Source: Orientallactaga sibirica
Taxonomy: Eukaryota; Chordata; Mammalia; Rodentia; Dipodidae
Assembly: GCA_036365145.1 (NCBI GenBank)
Contig: JAEOAD010000032.1
Coordinates: 1,665,501 to 1,729,500, forward strand
Length of the DNA: 64,000 nt
Direction of reading: 5' to 3'
Under the pieces are notes generated by a model. It was not told where the DNA came from. It worked only from the letters and a program-made list of their open reading frames with translations, and did no database searches. Shown here one piece after another: positions 32,227 to 43,389 of this stretch (its first letter is position 1; every line of letters begins with the position of its first letter). Made by a program: the position numbers and the translations under genes.

Positions 32227-33887
32227 AATCCATGCTCAGCCAGCACCATTCTCCAGCTCATTTTACCGCGAAATAGACACCGAGGTATATCCACAGCCAG
32301 CCAGCACTCCAATTCTCTTTATTTTAAAATGATTTGCATGGAGTCTTAACTACCTGCCAAAAAGCCTGCAATGACAGATAAAATGCTTGAGGATAATAAA
32401 ATGTCTTTTAAATCCTCTCGTTCAATATAACTCCTCCAATCTGCCCTTACAGAGAAAGGAGTCATGTCCAACTTGTCACCGTGATGTACTGTCATCTACA
32501 ATCACATTCCATGACATTCCCTGGAAAAAAAAAAACAAAACAAAAACAAACAAAACAAAACAAAAAAAACAATGCCAGTTGTCCTTCCATTTCACCAACG
32601 CTACAGATGGCACAAGCAACAGTTCACCGGCCTAGGAACTCCATGCTGCTTGCTTCCAGGCTGATATAGAGTCTCCTGAAAAGAAAAAAATACCTAGCAA
32701 TACGTAATTTTTCAATTGAATCTAATAGCCTTCTGAAGGTGTGGGGGTGTATGTGAATATATACATGTGCATGTACATACATGTTACATTTATAAAAGCA
32801 GGCATTACTAGTTTTCTTATGTTTGTGACTATGTGTGGTGTTACTTTCAGAAATCCTATTTAGCCAAACTTCTTGAGGGGCTGACTGTGAGCTGACATTT
32901 CATAGTCATCACATTCATTCTTCACACTATCCCCACACTTTCTCATCCCTCTGCTACTTTCACCCTGCCTTCTCCTAACTTTTTTCTTCTGGTCAGACTT
33001 GTAGTGACTACAAACCCAGTTTTATCCTATGTAAGTCTTTAGAGGATGGACCTTTTATCTCATCTTCCAAATGCCGGTCTTATTAGCATACTCTCTCCCT
33101 TTTCTGAGGTCTCACAAACTGAAATGTCTTTCCTACAGAAATAAGTCTTTCAAACCTCTGCTGGGACTCGTTACTCAAATTCAGAATCTCTGGCCTCTCA
33201 CCAGACTGTCTGAATTAGAATCTGCTTCACTCTTACAAAGCACTGGCCTTGAACCTCATCTGTTACTGGCATCATCCTTCACTCTTGATTGCTCCACTAA
33301 AATATACTCAGATCACAGAACTATCTCCCTCTCCTAGCCTACCAGCTTCTACACTTACTACAGTTCCTGTGAATATACGGCTCATTTCTGCTTATCTGCT
33401 CATTCCATAATCTGTTTCAGTCTCCTAAACTATTCCTATAAATCTTGAAAATAAGGGGTGTCTTTCTGGAAAGAATGAGAAAATACGTAAGATCCATCTC
33501 CAATAAACTATTTGTCAGAATCAGTAGAAACTGAGCAAAAGCTGTCTCATCGACCGATGATGTCTCATGGACCAGGATGATAATGCCCACCAGGAGAAGC
33601 CTGCTGCTCTGTAGTCACTTGCCCATGGTCTTCCGGTACCCTTTATGCCATCTACACACCTTTTCTATGCCCAGCATAATTTAGTTATTCAAAGTACCTG
33701 ATTGGAAAAATATTTTGAGGGCATGCTAGATTTTTAGTTCTGTGTAAAGACTGCAGAAGTGAACAATGTCACATAGAGAATAGGTATTAGCTCACATGTT
33801 TTGAAAGGTAAGAAATACTGGAGGAGCGTAGCTGGGTGGGTCTGGCTCAGAGCCTCTCTTGAAATTATAGTCAAATCTCAAATAAGA
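32227..33887. other. Single-copy stretch, candidate regulatory DNA at left
   Basis: 32227-32460 is free of repeats and contains an ATTTGCAT octamer at 32332-32339. A (AAAAC)n run lies at 32527-32572. 33000-33470 is pyrimidine-rich and holds an 88-codon frame (33071-33337) without known domains. Confidence 0.35.
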
Positions 33888-34107
33888 ACTGGAGAGATTT
33901 TTAGGCAATCAAGGAACTTGCCTGCAAAGACTTATGAACCAGGTTCGATTCCCCCCGTAACCACATAAAGCCAGATACACAAAGTGGCACATGCATCTGG
34001 AGTTCGTTTGCAGCAACTGGAGGCCCTGGCATTTCCATTCATTCTTTCTCTCTCACACTCTCTCCCCTTAGAAATAAATAAATAAATGAATATATTTTTT
34101 TAAAAAA
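33888..34107 (+). mobile_element. DIP-type B2-superfamily SINE
   Basis: Mutated head 'ggagagatttttaggca', B box 'ggttcgattcc', 'catctggagttcgtttgcag' and an 'aaataaataaataaatgaat' tail. Confidence 0.92.
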
Positions 34108-34824
34108 ATCTCAGGTAGGATATAGTCATTGGAAAGATTGACTGTGGCGGCACCCTTGGAACTTTCAATATTCTAGGGTGGATAATCTTTGATTAGGAAA
34201 TTCCCTGTGCATTAGAGGATGGCCAATGTCATCCAAGACTTTTCCTCACTAAATGCCAGTAATACTTCTCTCTTTCCAGATATGGCAACTCAAATATTAC
34301 TAAGCCTCTGAAGAGTAAACCCACATTCTGTTGAAAACTGTGAGTCAAGGCTCTGCTTCTAGGATGGGGCCTTCATTGCCTGCTGGTCAGGAGCTTAAGC
34401 TCCTAGTTGGCTCCTGACAAGAAACTTCAGACTTCTCCATAAAGTGGATCGGAGGTTCCTGTGATCTGACAGCCAGCTTCCTTGAATGACATCCAATAAA
34501 GCAAAGACTCGGGGATTTCTTTCATGACCTAGCCTGGGAAGTCACACCTTCACTTCCACCAAGTTTTCTTTATTAGAAGTTACTGAGTCAAGATTAAAAT
34601 CCACAAGAAAGGGATTAAGTTCCATTTTTTAAAGGAAATGTATTAAGGAATTTTGTTTAAAAAGTTAAAGTACTATAGGGACCCATATAAAAATACTCTC
34701 CACAAGTAAAATGATCTAGAAATAAATTTAACTGCTAAATTTCTCCCCTATTCCCACATGTTACCCTTTCTTTTAACATAAAAAAAACAGTATCTCTTTT
34801 TGCCTCTATTATTTCTCTTTGATT
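34108..34824. other. Single-copy stretch with a 16-bp palindrome
   Basis: 34389-34404 reads AGGAGCTTAAGCTCCT, a perfect palindrome. No gene or named repeat recognised. Confidence 0.4.
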
Positions 34825-35043
34825 TTTAAAAACATATTTTATTCATTATTTATTTGTTTATTTTTGAGAGAGAGAAACAAATAGGCAGATAGAGGGATTG
34901 AGAATGGGTGTGCCAGGGCATCCAGCCACTGAAAGGGATTCCAGATGTGTGCACCCCCTTGTGCATGTAGCTTACATGGGTCCTGGAGAATTGAACTTGG
35001 GTCCTTTGGCTTTGCAGGCAAGCACCTTAACCACTAAGCCCAC
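34825..35043 (-). mobile_element. DIP-type B2-superfamily SINE
   Basis: Left 'cattatttatttgtttattt' then AG-rich; 'gggcatccagccactgaaag', 'ggctttgcaggcaagcacct' and 'taaccactaagccca' at the right. Last head bases lost. Confidence 0.9.
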
Positions 35044-35260
35044 CTTCTTTATTATTATGAAATGTGGAGGTCTCTATGTAGTATGAAGATTGCTTTTGTC
35101 CCTGCCACACAATCATCTCTTTTTTGCTAAGCATGCCTTCTTGTTTCTTGTTTCAGACCTTCTCAGACAACGTAGTCTCCTTTCTCCTCAGTTCCCACCA
35201 CATCCTGTTACACTTGGTCTTTGTGATCTTCAGGACAATCTACACTAAAAACACAATGCA

Positions 35261-35476
35261 AAGCTGGAGTGATAGCTCACCGGTTAAGGCACTTGTCTGC
35301 GCTGCCTAACCACCCAGGTTCAATTCCCCAGTACCCATGTAAAAAGCCAAATGCACAAAGTGTTGCATGCTTCTGGAGTTCATTTACAGTGGCTAGGTGC
35401 CTGGTGCACCCACTCTCTCTCTCTTTTTCTCTCCCCCAGCCCCCGATGGCTCTCCTTACAAATAAATAAACATTTA
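35261..35476 (+). mobile_element. DIP-type SINE
   Basis: Head 'aagctggagtgatagctcac', B box 'ggttcaattcc', 'ttctggagttcatttacagt', tail 'aaataaataaacatttaa'. Directly abuts the next SINE. Confidence 0.92.
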
Positions 35477-35477
35477 A

Positions 35478-35675
35478 GGGTTGGCAAGGTGGCTAATTAA
35501 GAAACTTGCATGTGAAGCCGAAGGACTAAGATTTGATTCCCCAGAACCCACATAAGCCCAATGCACAACTTGGCACATGCATATGGAGTTTGTTTGCAGT
35601 TGCTGGAGGCCCTGGCATACCCATTCTCTCTCTGTCTCTCCCTCTCTCTTTAAAATAAATAAAATATTGAAAAAA
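35478..35675 (+). mobile_element. DIP-type SINE, second of a tandem pair
   Basis: Head 'gggttggcaaggtggctaat', 'tatggagtttgtttgcagtt', tail 'aaaataaataaaatatt'. It starts one or two bases after the tail of the preceding SINE, consistent with integration at the A-rich tail. Confidence 0.9.
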
Positions 35676-36440
35676 TACACTAAACACACACACACAATGA
35701 GCTATTGGTCTAATTTCCTCCCCTTTTCCTTTTTCCTTGCTGCAGTCTCCTGTTGTTCTATGTCTTTCTCAGCTACCAGACTAGTTATATCATCTGTAAG
35801 TTATAAATATTTATAGGAAAACTTGAACTACAATTTATCTAGTAAAATATGTTAAACATCTGAACAAGTCTTTTCCAATGTGTGACTTAAAAAATGTCAG
35901 CATCACTAGAGGAAGAATATAATTCCTCCTGGCTAAATCTAGGGACAGCAACTTCAGATGGCTAAAAGTGGGGTCCAAATGTGTATTCTTTTTACAAAAG
36001 GCACTAAATGGCCACCAAATATTATTCTTTTACTTTTCCTCTTTTGTGTTGATAACAATATCCAACAATAATTATGCAATTATGAGAGCTTCTGCGTTAT
36101 CAAGAAGAAAAGTCTATACCAACCATCTTCAGTCTCCTTAAGTAACTACCAGTCAACTACTGTTGCACAACTTTGAGGGTGCCTGGTCCAACAAATGACA
36201 TCGATCTTCCAACTTGCTTATTGTGTGTGCGACACCCAAAGGCAGACAGTTACTGGACATTTAACCAAATATGAAATACTTTTTTCCATGAAAGTTGGAC
36301 CTAAGTCTTGTATTTAAAACCTAATAAGACTGAAAATGAGTCCTTCATGTTGATCTGGTAGAGATCAAAGAACACTTGGTGCTTTTTTTTTTTTTTCTTC
36401 ATGAGATTCTATAGAGAGAGACAGCAAGTTAAGAACCAGA
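35676..36440. other. Single-copy stretch
   Basis: Starts with a short (AC)n, includes a (T)14 at about 36385. No gene recognised. Confidence 0.4.
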
Positions 36441-36449
36441 ATATATATT

Positions 36450-36593
36450 TGGTTTTTTCCAAGGAAGGGTTTCACTCTAGCTCATGCTGATCTGGAATTC
36501 ACTCTGGTCTCAGAGTGGCCTCGAACTCACAGCAATCTTCCTACCTCTGCCTCTCTAACACTGGGATTAAAGGCGTGTACCACCACGCCCAGC
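36450..36593 (-). mobile_element. B1 SINE
   Basis: 'ggaagggtttcactctagct' through 'gcgtgtaccaccacgcccag'. CCAGAATAT at about 36436 and 36600 is the probable target duplication. Confidence 0.92.
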
Positions 36594-36737
36594 TAAGTGC
36601 CAGAATATTTTTAAAGTATTAATAGCAATGTATGAGAAGCAGGAAGCCACCAGCAATGCCAAGGTCCATATTCTAGCTAATGAATGACAGCCAAGTAAAT
36701 CTAAGCAAAGATTGTATAAAAATCACAAAGACCAAAG

Positions 36738-36901
36738 GTCAGCCAGGCATGGAGCACACACTTTTAGTTCCAGCACACAGAAGGTAGAGATAGAAGGATT
36801 ATTGTAAATTCCAGGAAAGCCTGGGACCACAGATTGGGTTCCACTTCAGTCTGTGCTAGATTCTATCTCAAACAAACAAACAAACAAACAACAACAACAA
36901 C
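36738..36901 (+). mobile_element. B1 SINE with 11-bp target duplication
   Basis: Diverged B1: 'cagccaggcatggagcacac' to 'ctatctcaaacaaacaaac', with an (AAAC)n/(AAC)n tail. AAAGACCAAAG flanks it at 36727-36737 and 36902-36912. Confidence 0.88.
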
Positions 36902-36912
36902 AAAGACCAAAG

Positions 36913-37190
36913 CTTTGCTTTGCTTGTAAAGTAAAATATACATGTACAATTAACACATATCACAAAGTTCTAGGGACCAGGTCACACTCCTTGTTTAAGA
37001 ACGGTTAAAATATTTTCATGGAAACAGAAGTAATCTCAGAGTGTACCATGCTTATGAAGCCAGATTAACTAAACAGGCTGAATTTCTTGGGACTTCCCAG
37101 TTTACAGGGAGGAGATCTTCTAGAAATTGCTTTTCACTGAAAATGTCTTCCATGAAAGCAGTGAAGTCATCTGGCATTTATTGCAGCTCT
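36913..37190. other. Single-copy stretch
   Basis: No gene or named repeat recognised. Confidence 0.35.
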
Positions 37191-37518
37191 TGTGTTGGGA
37201 GATGGCTCAGTGGTTAAGAGCACAGCCCATTGCGCTTAAGCTCGAGGGCCCTCTCAAACTGGAGACCACTGAGTTTAATCCCTAAGAGCCCATATAAAAA
37301 GCTGGACATTGTAACCGCAATCTGGACAAGAGGGTAGAGGTAAGATCAGAGAATTGCTGGGGCTCACTGCCAGCAGCTTTGGATAGAGCGAGAGACCCCA
37401 TCTCAAGAAAATGTGCAGATGAACAATAAGAGCACACTCCCCATTCTCCTCTGGCCTCTGCATGTACGTGCATAGGGTGCGCTCATCTGCAGAGACACGA
37501 GCATACACCACGTATCAT

Positions 37519-37550
<32 letters not shown>
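37191..37550 (+). mobile_element. B4-like composite SINE
   Basis: A tRNA-like head 'gggagatggctcagtggtta' is followed by a B1-like middle ('gagagaccccatctcaagaa') and the 'cctctggcctctgcatgtac' block leading to a (CA)n tail, which is the B4 arrangement. Confidence 0.7.
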
Positions 37551-37552
<2 letters not shown>

Positions 37553-37599
37553 ACAGTGTTTCTTTCATGAGAAAAAAAAAAAAAAAAAAAAAAAAAAAC
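37521..37599. repeat. (CA)16 microsatellite and poly-A run
   Basis: CA run at 37521-37552 at the end of the B4-like element, then about 29 A at 37571-37599. Confidence 0.92.
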
Positions 37600-38060
37600 A
37601 CTCTACAGTAAACAATGCATCCATTTCAACACCTACCGAGATAGAATGAAACAGTATTGTTTCTAACAGTTTACGGCTACAATTACAGGTCATTTCCCTG
37701 CCCTTTGAAATGTACATTTCATTAAAGACACTGTGTTTCATGTAGGGTGGGGTGGCATTTCTGAAATGAACACATTCAAGGAGATCTCTGTGTCCACACA
37801 GGAGGTTAGGAGCTGAACTTCTTTCTTGGGCACTTTGAATATATACCACTGCCTACTGACAGAAGTGGGCAAAATCTGGTTATCTCCTGGATAAACATCG
37901 ACTAGCCAACCCAAATAGACCAGTCCTATGGACCTAATAGCAAGACTGCTGGCATGTTGTACCCACACTTAGTGCCCATTGATGCCTTCTGCCCAGTACT
38001 TTGTAGCATTAAAAGTTGAGCTCCACTTCCACTGGGCTGTCTCCCCTGTTGGAATAGTTA
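37600..38060. other. Single-copy stretch
   Basis: No gene recognised. Minus-strand frames at 37565-37849 and 37738-37968 overlap each other and have no known domains. Confidence 0.35.
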
Positions 38061-38270
38061 GCGCTGGCCTGTGAAGCCTAAGGAGTTCAAGGCCCAAGTG
38101 GTGTGCCCAGGTGTTGCATGCATCTGGAGTTCATTTGCAGTACTGGAGGCCCTGGTGTGCCCATTGTCTCTCTGTCTCTGTCTCTCTCTCTCTCTCTCTG
38201 TCTCTCTCTTCTCTCTCTCTCTCTGTCTGTCACAATCAAATAAATACAAATAAAACAAAAAAATTTAAAA
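38061..38270 (+). mobile_element. DIP-type SINE, head deleted
   Basis: Begins within the head at 'gcgctggcctgtgaagccta', lacks the B box block, then 'catctggagttcatttgcag', a long CT run and 'aaataaatacaaataaaac'. It ends about 38 bp before the 2.24-kb duplication starts. Confidence 0.85.
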
Positions 38271-39037
38271 AGAGTGATTTGTAGTAATCATCCCTTAAAG
38301 GGTATAATAGAGTCCACAGTAGAGTGGGGAGTGGTTAGGATGGGAAGGGACAGCGAGCACACATCCCAATCCCAGAAAGACCTGCTGGATTCCTCCCTTT
38401 CTTTCTGGTGGCCGATCACTTTTTCTCATTTCCATGTAAGCTGTCGTGTGAACAGAGTTTTGATATTCTCCATGCCTGTTCCAACCAAATTACTGACCTT
38501 AAGCACTGACATTAGAAAATTGTCTAGCTGCCACTCAAATATGCCGAAACTATATTTTGATGGAAGATGATAGCTTTTATCTCCAGGTCCTTCCACAGGA
38601 ATTGAGGGGAACAAATATACAGGAAAGTGATATGGAGATATGCAAAAGATTTCAAGGCAGGTATCAACAAGAAGGCTCATTGTGTTTGCTAATTTACATA
38701 TAAACTTGAAGACCTGAAAATCTCCCACTGCAGTCTTACTTGAAGATCCAGCAAATCATGTTAAAAGTATCAGCATTTAAATCCAGTCCATATTCACATA
38801 TACTAAAAGTTTTAATCTCCCATGAATTTGTTCACCAGCAAATTTGCAATAGTAATAGAAATATATTTGCCTAGCAGGTAGTGGTCATGTATGAGACAGA
38901 AAGGGGTGTACACATTGTGAAGAAACAATGGAACAGTTATGAAATGAATGACACAAAAGGGCATGAGGGAAGCCTGAGCAGCAGAACCAAGTGTGGGTCA
39001 GAGAAGCAGGCAGAAAAGGGATGGACAACGCAAGTAC

Positions 39038-39272
39038 TGGGGTTGGGGAAATTGCTCAGTGGTTAGGGGCTTTTGCTTGGAAAGCCTGACAGCTCAGCTT
39101 TGATTGCCCAGAACTCATGCGCGGCCGCATACACAAAGTGTCTTATGCAGCTGAAATTCATTTGCAGCAGCAAGAGTCTCTGGCAGGCTCATTCCCTCTC
39201 TCTTTTCCTCATTCATTTCTCTCTGCTCACTCCCTATTCTCCCTCTTCTTGCAAATAAACAAAAATTTAAAG
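39038..39272 (+). mobile_element. DIP-type SINE (duplication copy 1)
   Basis: 'ggttggggaaattgctcagt' head, diverged; 'gcagctgaaattcatttgca'; 'gcaaataaacaaaaattt' tail. Same site as 41257-41496. Confidence 0.88.
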
Positions 39273-39555
39273 CAAATGCTAAACAAGACTATCACAGGTC
39301 AATGTCTGGATAAATAAAAATTCCTGATATACTTGATCTACTGTTAAATCAAATGGTCACCTACCATGTAGGAGATGCTCTAAGAGGGAGCGTTCTCTGG
39401 GGGTGATGGACCTCAGCTGCTTGTCAGTTATTGTGTAAATGTTGGTAAATTTTCATAAAAGAGATATTTCTAAGAGTACCAAGTATTGGACGATTTTCCT
39501 CTGTTAGTTTTCTGCAGTTGCCTCTGTGACTCTCAGTCATTATAACTATAAGAGT

Positions 39556-39680
39556 CAGGTAAAATGGCCTACTTGTGTTATCTTAGTATTTCAGTGTCAG
39601 AGGCAGGAGGATCAGAAATTCAATGTCAGTCTTGGCCACACTGTGAGTTTCCAGAAAGCCTGAGATATCTGAGATAAAAG
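39556..39680 (+). mobile_element. B1-like remnant (duplication copy 1)
   Basis: 'tcagaggcaggaggatcaga' and 'cttggccacactgtgagttt' follow B1 order but the start is badly diverged. The same remnant is at 41776-41900. Confidence 0.5.
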
Positions 39681-39688
39681 GCTTAGGG

Positions 39689-39935
39689 GATGGAGAGATG
39701 GCTTAGCTCTTAAAGAGCCTGCCTCCTAAGCCTAAAAGAACGCTGGTTCCAATCTCCAGGTCCCAGTTTAGCCAGATGGAAAGTGACTCAAGGGCAAGCA
39801 ATGCTGCACTTGACCACAAAGGGGGCACACATCTGGATTTCGTTCACAGCAGCTGAGAGACTGCTGCACGCCCATCTCTATCTGTCTTCTTCTCCCTTTC
39901 TCTGTGTTTCTCTCAAAAAAAAAAAAAAAAACAAA
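39689..39935 (+). mobile_element. DIP-related SINE, long variant (duplication copy 1)
   Basis: 'gatggagagatggcttagct', the extra block around 'atgctgcacttgaccacaaa', 'cagcagctgagagactgct' and a poly-A tail. GCTTAGGG flanks it on both sides (39681-39688 and 39936-39943). Confidence 0.92.
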
Positions 39936-40291
39936 GCTTAGGGAACATCACTGTGGAACATGGGATAGAAATGTATGAGCCAGGGGATGGGGTGGAGTGC
40001 TTTGGAGTACTGTCTTCTGGACACAAAGTGGTTGTTACATTCACAACCTAACAGCAGCCATAGCTGACTACACAAGACCTGTACAATACTGGGCCCATCA
40101 ACATTCCAGCATGTGGATGAAAGAGGCAAAAGGAAAAAAGTCATCAAAACAAGTGGAACTAGTTGGAAAGAAGAATCAGTTTAGTGGGAGACAGGAGGAG
40201 AAGGACAAAAGAAGGTAATGAAAGAGGATTATGATCAATATACATTATATGTATGTATGAAAATTGTCAATAAAATTCTAAAAAGACAAAA
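39936..40291 (+). mobile_element. L1 3' UTR end, Lx-like (duplication copy 1)
   Basis: 'tactgtcttctggacacaaa', 'ctacacaagacctgtacaat', 'actgggcccatcaacattcc' and 'tatgaaaattgtcaataaaa' are the terminal blocks of rodent Lx-type L1 3' UTRs, ending in an A-rich tail. Confidence 0.8.
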
Positions 40292-40345
40292 ATAGATAAG
40301 TAAAATGTTAAGGAGACAAAGGAAAATATTTAAAAAATTAACTCA

Positions 40346-40496
40346 GGGCTGGAGAGATGGCTTAGTGGTTAAGCACTTGCCTATAAAGTCTAAGGACCCT
40401 GGTTTGAGGCTCTAGTCCCTAGGACCCATGTAAGCCAGATGCACAAGGTAGTACATGCATCTGGAATTCATTTTCAGTGGGAGGCCCTGGTGCACC

Positions 40497-40539
<43 letters not shown>

Positions 40540-40558
40540 CCTCTTCCTCTATCTGTTG
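40346..40558 (+). mobile_element. DIP-type SINE, cut by the duplication junction
   Basis: Standard head 'gggctggagagatggcttag' to the CT region, but it stops at 'ctatctgttg' and passes straight into the start of copy 2 without its A-rich tail. Its counterpart at 42581-42816 keeps the tail. Confidence 0.93.
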
Positions 40559-41256
40559 TAGAGTCCACAGTAGAGTGGGAGTGGCTAGGATGCAACATCC
40601 CAATCCCAGAAAGACCTGCTGGAGTTCTTTCTGGTGGCCAATCCACTTTCTCATTCTAAGCTGTGTGTGAACAGAGTTTTGATATTCTCCATGCCTGTTC
40701 CAACCAAATTACTGACCTTAAGCACTGACATTAGAAAATTGTCTAGCTGCCACTCAAATATGCCGAAACTATATTTTGATGGAAGATGATAGCTTTTATC
40801 TCCAGGTCCTTCCACAGGAATTGAGGGGAACAAATATACAGGAAAGTGATATGGAGATATGCAAAAGATTTCAAGGCAGGTATCAACAAGAAGGCTCATT
40901 GTGTTTGCTAATTTACATATAAACTTGAAGACCTGAAAATCTCCCACTGCAGTCTTACTTGAAGATCCAGCAAATCATGTTAAAAGTATCAGCATTTAAA
41001 TCCAGTCCATATTCACATATACTAAAAGTTTTAATCTCCCATGAATTTGTTCACCAGCAAATTTGCAAAAGTAATAGAAATATAGTTGCCTAGCAGGTAG
41101 TGGTCATGTATGAGACAGAAAGGGGTGTACACATTGTGAAGAAACAATGGAACAGTTATGAATGAATGACACAAAAGGGCATGAGGGAAGCCTGAGCAGC
41201 AGAACCAAGTGTGCGGTCAGAGAAGCAGGCAGAAAAGGGATGGACAACGCAAGTAC

Positions 41257-41496
41257 TGGGGTTGGGGAAATTGCTCAGTGGTTAGGGGCTTTGCTTGGAA
41301 AGCCTGACAGCTCAGCTTTGATTGCCCAGAACTCATGCGAAGCCGCATACACAAAGTGTCTTATGCAGCTGAAATTCATTTGCAGCAGCAAGAGTCTCTG
41401 GCAGGCTCATTCCCTCTCTCTTTTCCTCATTCATTTCTCTCTCTTGCTCGCTCACTCCCTATTCTCCCTCTTCTTGCAAATAAATAAAAATTTAAA
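41257..41496 (+). mobile_element. DIP-type SINE (duplication copy 2)
   Basis: Counterpart of 39038-39272. It differs by a few indels, including a slightly longer CT region. Confidence 0.88.
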
Positions 41497-41775
41497 GCAA
41501 ATGCTAAACAAGACTATCACAGGTCAATGTCTGGATAAATAAAAATTCCTGATATACTTGATCTACTGTTAAATCAAATGGTCACCTACCATGTAGGAGA
41601 TGCTCTAAGAGGGAGCGTTCTCTGGGGGTGATGGACCTCAGCTGCTTGTCAGTTATTGTGTAAATGTTGGTAAATTTTCATAAAAGAGATATTTCTAAGA
41701 GTACCAAGTATTGGACGATTTTCCTCTGTTAGTTTTCTGCAGTTGCCTCTGTGACTCTCAGTCATTATAACTATA

Positions 41776-41900
41776 AGAGTCAGGTAAAATGGCCTACTTG
41801 TGTTATCTTAGTATTTCAGTGTCAGAGGCAGGAGGATCAGAAATTCAATGTCAGTCTTGGCCACACTGTGAGTTTCCAGAAAGCCTGAGATATCTGAGAT
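41776..41900 (+). mobile_element. B1-like remnant (duplication copy 2)
   Basis: Counterpart of 39556-39680. Confidence 0.5.
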
Positions 41901-41913
41901 AAAAGGCTTAGGG

Positions 41914-42169
41914 GGGATGGAGAGATGGCTTAGCTCTTAAAGAGCCTGCCTCCTAAGCCTAAAGAACGCTGGTTCCAATCTCCAGGTCCCAGTTTAGCCA
42001 GATGGAAAGTGACTCAAGGGCGCAATGCTGCACTTGACCACAAAGGGGAGCACACATCTGGATTTCGTTCACAGCAGCTGAGAGACTGCTGGCACGCCCA
42101 TCTCTATTTGTCTTCTTCTCCCTTTCTCTGTGTCTCTCTCTCTCAAAAAAAAAAAAAAAAAAAAACAGG
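41914..42169 (+). mobile_element. DIP-related SINE, long variant (duplication copy 2)
   Basis: Counterpart of 39689-39935, with the same GCTTAGGG flanks and a longer poly-A tail (about 21 nt against 17). Confidence 0.92.
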
Positions 42170-42525
42170 GCTTAGGGAACATCACTGTGGAACATGGGAT
42201 AGAATGTATGAGCCAGGGGATGGGGTGGAGTGCTTTGGAGTACTGTCTTCTGGACACAAAGTGGTTGTTACATTCACAACCTAACAGCAGCCATAGCTGA
42301 CTACACAAGACCTGTACAATACTGGGCCCATCAACATTCCAGCATGTGGATGAAAGAGGGCAAAAGGAAAAAAGTCATCAAAACAGAGTGGAACTAGTTG
42401 GAAAGAAGAATCAGTTTAGTGGGAGACAGGAGGAGAAGGACAAAAGTAGGTAATGAAAGAGGATTATGATCAATATACATTATATGTATGTATGAAAATT
42501 GTCAATAAAATTCTAAAAAGACAAA
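42170..42525 (+). mobile_element. L1 3' UTR end, Lx-like (duplication copy 2)
   Basis: Counterpart of 39936-40291. The frame at 42009-42284 is SINE plus L1 3' UTR, not a gene. Confidence 0.8.
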
Positions 42526-42580
42526 AATAGATAAGTAAAATGTTAAGGAGACAAAGGAAAATATTTAAAAAATTAACTCA

Positions 42581-42734
42581 GGGCTGGAGAGATGGCTTAG
42601 TGGTTAAGCACTTGCCTATAAAGTCTAAGGACCCTGGTTTGAGGCTCTAGTCCCTAGGACCCATGTAAGCCAGATGCACAAGGTAGTACATGCATCTGGA
42701 ATTCATTTTCAGTGGTTGAAGGCCCTGGTGCACC

Positions 42735-42777
<43 letters not shown>

Positions 42778-42816
42778 CCTCTTCCTATATCTGTTGCTCT
42801 CAAAAAAATAATAAAC
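42581..42816 (+). mobile_element. DIP-type SINE, complete copy at the duplication boundary
   Basis: Same as 40346-40558 but continues past 'ctgttg' into 'ctctcaaaaaaataataaac'. It is followed at once by another SINE. Confidence 0.93.
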
Positions 42817-42817
42817 A

Positions 42818-43070
42818 GGGCTGGAGAAATGGTTTAGCGGTTAAGGCATTTGCCTGTGAAGCCAAAGGATCTCGGTTCGATTCTCCAGGACCCACATAAA
42901 CCAGATGCACAAAGGGGTACATGCATCTGGAGTTTGTTTGCAGTGGCTAGAGGCCCTGGTGTGCCCATTCTCTCTCTGTGTTTGCCTCTCTTCTATCTCT
43001 CTCTCTCTCTCTCACTGTCTCTCTATGGTTGCAAATAAATAAATAAAAATTTAAATAATAATAATAAACA
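42818..43070 (+). mobile_element. DIP-type SINE
   Basis: Head 'gggctggagaaatggtttag', B box 'ggttcgattctcc', 'catctggagtttgtttgcag', tail 'aaataaataaataaaaattt'. Close to the family consensus. Confidence 0.94.
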
Positions 43071-43220
43071 AAAAAATTTAAAAAATAAAAAATAACTCAA
43101 AAAACCCTTTGTTTTGCCATCAGAAGGTGCTACCAAAACATCAAAACAAATTAGTTTTCATCAAGAGCAAAACATCTATGACATCTATGATGTCATCCAA
43201 TAGAGTCCACTAGAAAACAA

Positions 43221-43372
43221 AGTGAGGCATGAAAGCACACACCTTTAATTCCAGCACCTGGGAGGCAGAGGTAGGAGGCTCATTGTGAGTTTGAGGACAG
43301 CCTGAGACTACACGTAGCAAAGATCATGTCAGCCTGTGCTAGAGTGAGACCCTAATTTAAAAAACCAAAAAA
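43221..43372 (+). mobile_element. B1 SINE
   Basis: 'gtgaggcatgaaagcacaca', 'ggaggcagaggtaggaggct', 'gctagagtgagaccctaatt', short A-rich tail. Confidence 0.9.
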
Positions 43373-43389
43373 TAAAAATATCAAACTGT

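Larger units (their letters stand above)
38308..40558. repeat. 2.24-kb direct tandem duplication, copy 1
   Basis: Starts 'tagagtccacagtagagtgg' and ends '...cttcctctatctgttg' inside a SINE. Matches 40559-42796 from end to end, with the same four SINE or L1 insertions in the same places. The left end is joined to unrelated DNA; the right end is cut inside the SINE and joined directly to the start of copy 2. Confidence 0.95.
40559..42796. repeat. 2.24-kb direct tandem duplication, copy 2
   Basis: Head-to-tail with copy 1. Differences are mostly indels of one to a few bases, clustered in the first 150 bp and around homopolymers, with few substitutions. At 42797 the SINE continues normally, so this end shows the ancestral right boundary. 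Confidence 0.95.

Noticed and set aside
38426..40947. Two near-identical minus-strand frames of 98-100 codons
   Set aside because: They look like a duplicated gene but are the two copies of the 2.24-kb duplication. No domain is recognisable and other frames are equally duplicated.
42818..43070. tRNA-like promoter boxes in DIP copies as RNA genes
   Set aside because: The A/B box words occur in about thirty dispersed copies with CT-rich 3' parts and A/T tails, so they are SINEs.
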